Assembly (NCBI GenBank): GCA_030141605.1 | Contig: JAQGDQ010000086.1 | Span: 243,418 to 307,417 of the forward strand | Source: Tubiluchus corallicola | Lineage: Eukaryota; Priapulida; Priapulimorpha; Priapulimorphida; Tubiluchidae | Reading direction: 5' to 3' | DNA: 64,000 nt | Shown here: piece by piece, positions 57,101 to 64,000 of the stretch | How positions within the stretch are numbered: the first letter of the stretch is position 1 | Layout: each line of letters opens with the position of its first letter | Position numbers and translations under genes: made by a program | The notes under the pieces: model-generated | The model's database searches: none | Told to the model about the DNA's origin: nothing | Seen by the model: only the letters and a program-made list of their open reading frames with translations

Positions 57101-60100
57101 AGTAAAAGCCACCATTGTAAAGCTACTGAAGTTGTGTGGTCAGTCAAGATGAAAAATGATTCAAATGAGTCTACTCCTAGTCAGAATACGGGTATTATAC
57201 GCTATTAAGCATTTCCAATTGTTGTTTTCACTTTTCGGCGGACTTGTGTACTCTTGTGCTTATGAACTGAATTAAGTTTTTATTTTACCAGAAAAAATAT
57301 TTATTGTGTTTGTTACTAAATAAATTTTTTTTCAGTGCTGGAACTTATTTTGTTTTCAGTAGTTGATAGATCTAGAGAGCCTACTGGTAGTGCTCAATAC
57401 ATTTGTTAGTTTATATTACTTGAAAATTTTAACTAAAATATTGTTAGAAAACTTAGACAGCAAAGTTCAAAAAAGATAATTCGCAACCATTTTCGTTTTT
57501 TTTTTTGTAAAATCTAGTAGTACTCCTCTTGTAATAATTTTGTCATTTCTTGTGAGTGGAGAATTGCATTTACTTTGCAGATAATGTGTTATTTATTGTT
57601 TGCTAGAAACGAATTTGCTTTCTGATTTATTGCAACATTAAATAGACATCTAATTTAACTTATTTTATTCATTTTCGCCCCTGAACATGCCTTGCCATGT
57701 AAAATCTAATATCTGAGCTGTTTTTATAGTTATTGTAACCTGGTGCTTCTCTATTACCTTGTTATTGTGCAGTTCATCCACGTGTGTGTAATATGCTCCT
57801 CTGTAGCTAGGTTGTACATGGCGTCCTGGTTCACTAGCTCGTATACCGCAAGTTATTTCTCTGCTCATTGAAATGGTTGATAATTATAAGTGTATGTGGG
57901 TCAAGCTGTCTCACTGGTTGAACGAGAAATGTTTACTTGCCGCTGACGATTGCGTGTGTTATGAAAACTCTTATTATCACTAAAAGGCAAACAAGGGCGC
58001 ATCTTATGAAATTAAGCCTAAGATTAAAAATTGCTAACCAACGCTTAATTCAGACGGTATATAGTTTAGTGGTGGCGCGTACAGTTCCGTCTGGGTAGGT
58101 AGTTAATTCGATACTGCGGCCGGGTCATACCAAAGGCTTTAAAAATGGTACCTGCTGTTGCCCTGCCTGGCGCCTGGTATTTAGGGTGAAAGTGGGGTGA
58201 TAATAATCTCTGTTATGTAGATGTAGCTTGTTATTTACAGTCGGCGATAAAAGCCTCACTGCAGGCTTGTGTTGTCTGTTGAACGCCGACTTTAAATAAA
58301 GGTTATTATTATTATTATTTATTTATCGAGTAAAATTAAAAATAAGCATTTTTGTTTTATATCTCAACAATATGAACAGCACACGCGTAAATGGATTATC
58401 TAGATTATAATAACAGGATCTGGAACATCTGTTCCAACGCCTGTGATGTATTTAAGTTGCAGATGTACATAAGCATTAATTGATGCTTCATTCATAAGCA
58501 TAGAACTTACTATTGATCTATGTATCTGGTTTAAAAATTCAACAGGTGATCGTTTATTTTTATACAAGTTTATCATTGCATCTTAAATAATGTGAGCAAG
58601 CGGTTTGAACTACTTGTGAAGAATGTCCTGTTAAATGATAAGGTATACTGATGGAAGTATTTAATATATAGTAGTGTATGCTCAGACTTCTGTCATGGCC
58701 GTCATCATAGTCATAGCTGTTACTCATGAAGTGATGCAATATGTTACTGGAATTGTGTGCTGGAATTTACAATGAATACTCATGTCGTTATATTTTAGAA
58801 ATCGATGACTTGTTTGTTTTTGAATAACAGAGACTGTGTAGATATTTGTAATCGTTATTTAACTGCAAAAAATTAACTTTTGCTTCTGCTTTAACAGAGA
58901 TTTTTTGTATTATACATTTGTAAATATAAAGCAGTGCAAATAAGGAACTAACAGATGTATTAGCTTTATTATAAAAAACTATTTTACTACTTTATGTTGT
59001 AAAGATAAGAAAGTTAACTATTATGGTCAGAAACAGTTTTTTAATTTTACCTTGTACAAATGAGAAAATATTAGTCAGCTGGATCTTGCTCTCACTATTT
59101 TTTCTACGAAAGCTATCATTTGACTGCCTTGGTAGCTACTGAAATACACTGTTTGTATATTTGTTCATGTTGGTGGCCGGAGTTGGCTTAACTAAGAAAT
59201 TACAGCAAAACTGTGAATTTGTAAATCACAAAAAGAAACTCATTGTGAATGTAAAACAATCTTCTAGCAAAGCAGTGAAAGTTTTTGGTTTGTGTTTGCA
59301 GGCGTTGGCATAGAAGGTACTAACGAGTTTGGTGACACACCTATTATTACCTTGATTAAGAAGCGGGGCAAGGTCCGTATGCTAGATGAGGAAATACATA
59401 GTAAGTAAAAACCATTCACTAATGAAAGTATAATCAAAGAAAAGAGAGGAGGTATTTTAGTTAATAACAGCAAAAGAAGAGTATAATTACTATGCCAAAT
59501 ACTCGAATAATACAATAGATACAATCTGCGAATGTTAGGTAAAAAAATCTCAAAGCTTGACTACATATGCTATTAATCGCATGGATGTGCTTGATGCCAT
59601 GCTTGGCTTCCAATTTAAAATGCTAGCTAAAACTTGATCGTATGTGGTAGGAATTTTTAATCTGTCACACTGTTAGTTTACCAATATTTTAGGTTTATAT
59701 ACGTCTTGCGGAATTACTCCTGCTCCAGAAGCAGAAAGAAACACTTTTTTCCTCTAAGCTGTGGATGACAGATATATTTCTGTATTTAATTATTTATTTT
59801 TTTGCTTACAATACAGTTTGTTCACTGACTGTCAGATGTAGGTGTTCTGCAATTTGCATGGCATGTTATAACTTTACATCATAACTCACTGTTTTAGCTA
59901 CTGAGAGAATGACACTTTGTGCCTGTGAAGAACCATAAAAAGGGTTACAGTTTTGGTGATAAACAAAAAAAGTTTACAGCATTCAAAAGAGTTTTTTTGT
60001 AACTTAGTAAACATTTATTCTAATGCAGTTTTTATCTGATTCACATATGATGTCTTGTTCATCGGATTCAGTAAATCATCTATTTACATTTTTAATGTCA

Positions 60101-63100
60101 TGAACGTTTAATAAATTCGTTAACTTTTCAAATTGATTACAAAAACAAAAGCGATTACCGATTAGTGACCTGTACAATAAAAAAGGTGTGCCACATAGAG
60201 TATAAAAGGTGTTTATATGCTTACTTATTTATCTTTGCCTGTTACACACAGTTTGGATAAGCTCATTTGTTTACTGATACCAAAATAATTTCCCCACTTT
60301 TTATAGTTGACTGTGGTTTTGTTTTCGCTTATTAGAAACTGATAAGTTGGACTTTGATCGCGAGTTTGACATTCACTGCGGCATTTCACATACACGATGG
60401 GCAACTCATGGAGAGCCAAACTGGGTGAATTCCCACCCGCAAAGGAGTGGAAAAGACAATGGTGTGTTATATATTTGCTTGGTTAATATTCTCATGTTCA
60501 GTTTATTATTTAATAAATATGTTGTTAAACTTATTAATGCTCTTTTAAATACCATTCATCAGAAATTGTCTTCAAAGGAATTGCTATTAAATTCCCACCA
60601 GAGAGAAGCATTTCACCATTATTTTTACTCCTTTGTTCTTGAGTGACCTTCAGTCTTCGGTCAATTGACAATTAAATTTCCTGTTTTTGCTGCTGTTGAT
60701 ATAATGTGCTGGAAGCCATATATGTAGTTTATTTTGTCTACCAAAAGCAGTTTAAATTTCTAGCCCTTCACTGTCCTGTAGTCCCAAACATTTCTGCATT
60801 AAATTTTGTGTGTGAAAGAGAAAGCATTAAGGTGAGGGAACTGGCAGAGGCTTTCTGAGTTTTAAGACAAACATGCAAAAATAAACCTGTAGTTATGGAA
60901 ATAATCACAGTAGACAGATTTAATTAGCACCTGTATGTATTTAGACTTCTTTGGGTGTACATTTCTCTCTCAGACTTTTTTGTAAACTTGTAGAACTGCT
61001 TTCTCCAGATTAGAATATGCCAAATGAAGTAATTTTCATTTTCTTTGAATTTTTAAAAAATATGTTTAAAAAACTTTTTACTGGTGAAGATCGTACCTGT
61101 TTTTCCCAAAAAAATAGTTTTTGAAAACTAGTGCTTACTTGTCACTTGTCTTTCCAGCTTTCATTGTCGTACATAATGGCATCATCACGAATTACAAGGA
61201 CATCAAGAAATTCCTGGTTTGTACTGAAATTTTTGTTAGCTGTCAATTCGTAAGGTCGTAGTAGCTTATATCGTTCTTAGTTTTTTTAAAGTTAATGGTG
61301 AATAATCACCGGTTGCAAAAGTATTTGTGTTTTGAAGATGTTGCACATTTACACAATTAGAGCAGCTAGTTTAGGTTTGATATGTAATTTGCGAAATACG
61401 TGATGTACATCATTTGAAGATAATTCGGGCAAGTTGATATTGTGTTTTAGTGTCTTTTAGCAATAAGAACTGCTATTATAATTACAGAAAAACAATTGCG
61501 TCACTATTTACCATCTCGATAAATTACATGTGCGCTTATTTAAGATCCTGTACATTATAAGATATGTATGAAAAGGCTCCGTGATGCTGTGTAAATTTGT
61601 CCCCATATTGCATTGACTTGTTTTATTGTGTAGCAAATGAAAGGCTACGAATTCGAGTCAGAAACTGACACAGAAACTATTGCTAAGCTAATGCATCACA
61701 TGTTCAAAGAGCATCCGAAGTACGACTTCCGTCAACTCTGCGAAAAGGTGGTACAGGAGCTGGTAAGTCCTTTACTTACAGTTTCAAATATGTAATAAAA
61801 AATCACGTATCATGAATCGAGAAATACAGGAATAAGTATGTGAGATATGCACTGATATATCATATAAACAATTTTGTAACAGTGGTTATGAAATGAAATG
61901 AACTTTTGCCTTATTTATACTCCATTCTCCAATGTTAACTGCATTTACACGAATGTCGTTCAGTGATGCATTATTGATTTTTTCAGGAAGGCGCATTTGC
62001 TCTGTGCTTCATCAGCAGTTATTTTCCCGGAGAGATGGTTTCAACCAGGTAAAAGCTTTGTGATATGCCTCTTCTAAAAAATTTATGCTACTGTTGCTAA
62101 TTTTGTACAGAATGTTTTCTGATTTTTGTTTTTCATTTTCAAAGCACCCTTGTCTATTGTAGTTTTGGTCAGGGATGTTACCGAAACTGAATTCATAAAG
62201 TGAAACCGAAACCGATATCTATGGGGTATAGGAAACCGATGTCGAAACATTTTTGCAAAATCACCTACTATTTAAACTGAAAAAAGAAAATTCTAAAATA
62301 AGTAAAAATTTTGTTTTTTCGTTTGATTTTGTTTGCTGTGGTGCGAAATTACTCATAGAAAATTCTAATACAAAATGGACAAGGAAGTTTTATAGTATAG
62401 AACCTCAAGTTTAATGGAGTGGCTTACCTTAGAAAATGTGTTAATAATGTTTTTGGATTTAAGAATCCTTAATGATTAATGTTTAAAGATCATACAGCAT
62501 AATTAAAAATGAACAAATTTTATTGTAGATATTTTGTTGCCTAGATTTCAAACGTGGTTTAATATTTCGGCTGATTGGCTTAATAGACCCTAGAACTTCA
62601 CAGTCGTCAGTACTGAAGATACGCCGCATTGCCGGTAAAAGCATGTCACAAACTGTTATGTAAACAAAATTTTCGCTTCACTTGAACTAATTTTAGCCAA
62701 TAATTTCAGCAGTTTTTGCCATCTAGGTAAAAGGTAAATTAGATAAATAATGCTCACTTAAGTGAAACTTCGTAAAAATCCTACAGAAAATTATCCAAAA
62801 TTTCCTCTACAAATTTAATAAATTCTGCCAAAACCGAAACGAAAATTTCATTTCGGTAACAGCCCTGGTCTTGGTTAATAATGCTCTTTCTGAGTAAATA
62901 CTTGACATTGTAGTGTGATATACTTTTTAGGAGAGGCAGTCCACTTTTAGTGGGCATCAAGAGTAAGACGAAACTGACCACTGACCACATTCCTGTTATG
63001 TACAGCAAAGGTAAGTTATCAAATTTAACCGGAACGAGCCTTTGCTTAACTGACATCTGCTTTTTTTATTAGTAATAACTGCATGAGTTGCCTAGTTTAG

Positions 63101-63248
63101 TAACTGTAATCACTGACTTAGTGAATTTTATATGTTGTTACTTGTGCAATGTAAAATAAGTATCTTTAATAGTCTATGCTGCCATTAATGTGCTATAAAA
63201 TTGTTTCTTTTTTATGTCGATTGCTGTTCACAGAGAGAAGTAGATCAG
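51120..63248 (+). CDS. GFPT1: Glutamine:fructose-6-phosphate aminotransferase, N-terminal part (runs off the window)
   Basis: Exons: 51120-51126, 55862-55969, 59302-59400, 60336-60461, 61158-61216, 61634-61762, 61987-62048, 62931-63010 and a probable 15-nt exon 63234-63248; 228 codons so far. It begins [13 protein letters not shown], so after Met removal the catalytic Cys of the class II glutaminase is N-terminal. [69 protein letters not shown] and [12 protein letters not shown] are family hallmarks in the right order. The enzyme makes glucosamine-6-phosphate, the first committed step of hexosamine synthesis, in the cytosol. The sugar isomerase half lies beyond 64000. Exon 1 supplies only seven coding bases, before a 4.7-kb intron. 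Confidence 0.95.
52470..52572 (+). repeat. tRNA-like pseudogene or SINE head in GFAT intron 1
   Basis: A strong B box and T stem (CCGGGGTTCGAATCCC) follows an A-box-like CTAGCATAGTTG. CAGAGGAG at the end pairs with upstream CTCTG. The anticodon arm does not fold properly, so it is not a working tRNA. Confidence 0.5.
55313..55690. repeat. Tandem repeat, unit about 95 bp, four copies
   Basis: ttcattttttccaattgact-type starts lie at 55313, 55409, 55504 and 55598, each followed by catgtgcatgtatttctaaa and tagacgtatttataactgta. The array ends about 170 bases before GFAT exon 2. Confidence 0.9.
56560..56705. repeat. Short-period repeat, inverted relative to 20895-21045
   Basis: Units such as ggacccaagtatccaggaca and ggtccaaatacttgagac recur every 19-22 bases in GFAT intron 2. 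They match the reverse complement of the repeat in ApeC gene A intron 4. Confidence 0.55.
58068..58326 (+). mobile_element. tRNA-derived SINE with (ATT)n tail
   Basis: The head has TAGTTTAGTGGTGGCGCG (A-box-like) and TAGTTAATTCGATACTG (B-box-like). A conserved-looking body follows (ggtcataccaaaggctttaa, aaatggtacctgctgttgcc). The 3' end is aataaaggttattattatta. It lies in GFAT intron 2. The body resembles SINEs I recall from other marine invertebrates, but I cannot confirm that here. Confidence 0.65.
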
Positions 63249-64000
63249 GTAATTAATACTGTGACTTTGTTGGGAATGGCTGAAAAGTTATGGGTACTTC
63301 TTGAGCATAATACTATGCTGTGGATATTTGGTTTTATGTTCACAATTTAAGCATTATGCTTGTGCACTGTGGTTTTTGCCTTCAACCCTCGGTCTCCCAG
63401 AAACCTATAATTTTCGTAATTCATAATAATATGTAGCGAGGTGATTTTTGTGACCTCAGTGATTTGTCTTCTGTTTTGGATTTCCAGCATTGATCGTGAT
63501 TGTAGATTTAAACATCTTTCTTACTACTCTTATTGTGTACGCGGGCAAAAATCTGATGGTAAATTTTATTTAGCATGTTTTTCATAATTGATTTGTTCTT
63601 GATCGAGGGTTGTGGTCAAACTGGTCAATACTAGTTCACATTGTTGCAGTTACTTCATTCGCACTTGGTTAATTGGGGTTTAGTGGTCACTAGTTAACTT
63701 TAACATCTGCATTACTGCTTTGCATTCAGTTTTATTATATCTTTAGTGAATTTGTTTATTTAATATTGTGATTTTTGATACCGATAACTCTTCCTGAGAT
63801 TTTGCCTGTATCTTGTATTTATTTATTTGCCAAATGTTATGCATGTTTAGATAATTTTTTCAAACTAGTGTATTTTTTAAATGCCTTTTACAACTGCAAT
63901 ATTTGAGGTGTTATTTTCTTAATTATAAGACATGCCATGTTATCTGTATTTTCTCTTTCTTTAAAGATTTCTGAAAGCATGATGTTACTGTACTAATTTT
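63249..64000 (+). other. GFAT intron, no further exon seen
   Basis: No open segment resembling the next conserved GFAT block is visible, so the remainder is read as intron. Confidence 0.5.

Noticed and set aside
134-64000. A cGAS-like nucleotidyltransferase partner for the STING domains
   Set aside because: No nucleotidyltransferase motif (GS with paired acidic residues) was seen in any supported coding segment.

Overview
The window is AT-rich animal DNA with small coding exons split by spliceosomal introns, tRNA-derived SINE relics, LINE and MITE debris and many microsatellites. Secreted ApeC proteins, a caspase, STING domains, TMEM72 and GFAT together point to a marine invertebrate (sponge, cnidarian or mollusc grade). 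The sequence alone does not fix the phylum. All exon models below were read by eye from open frames, GT/GC-AG borders, intron phase and family similarity.

Layout. (1) 134-12190 (+): a ten-exon gene whose translation is a complete short-prodomain caspase followed by two STING cyclic-dinucleotide-binding domains. It predicts a soluble protein of about 753 aa with no membrane segments. This is the most remarkable item in the window. (2) 14515-16338 (-): a glycine-rich secreted protein with a TATA box and a 5'UTR intron. (3) 20447-41977: an apextrin C-terminal (ApeC) gene group. It has two intact genes on the minus strand, one on the plus strand, and one pseudogenic last exon. All three intact genes share the same five-exon plan and intron phases. 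(4) 27511-28527 (-), inside the ApeC group: an intronless secreted ZP-N-like/EGF-like protein ending in 37 consecutive glutamates. (5) 43380-48407 (+): a TMEM72-like four-pass membrane protein. (6) 51120 to beyond the right edge (+): the glutaminase half of glutamine:fructose-6-phosphate aminotransferase (GFAT). The spaces between hold degraded transposons and simple repeats.

How the genes may work together. The caspase-STING-STING gene reads as a one-protein pathway in which cyclic-dinucleotide binding would drive caspase activation. The ApeC genes encode secreted proteins of a family linked to binding of microbial cell wall. Their proximity suggests an innate-immunity neighbourhood, but co-function is inference. 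TMEM72 and GFAT look like ordinary housekeeping neighbours.
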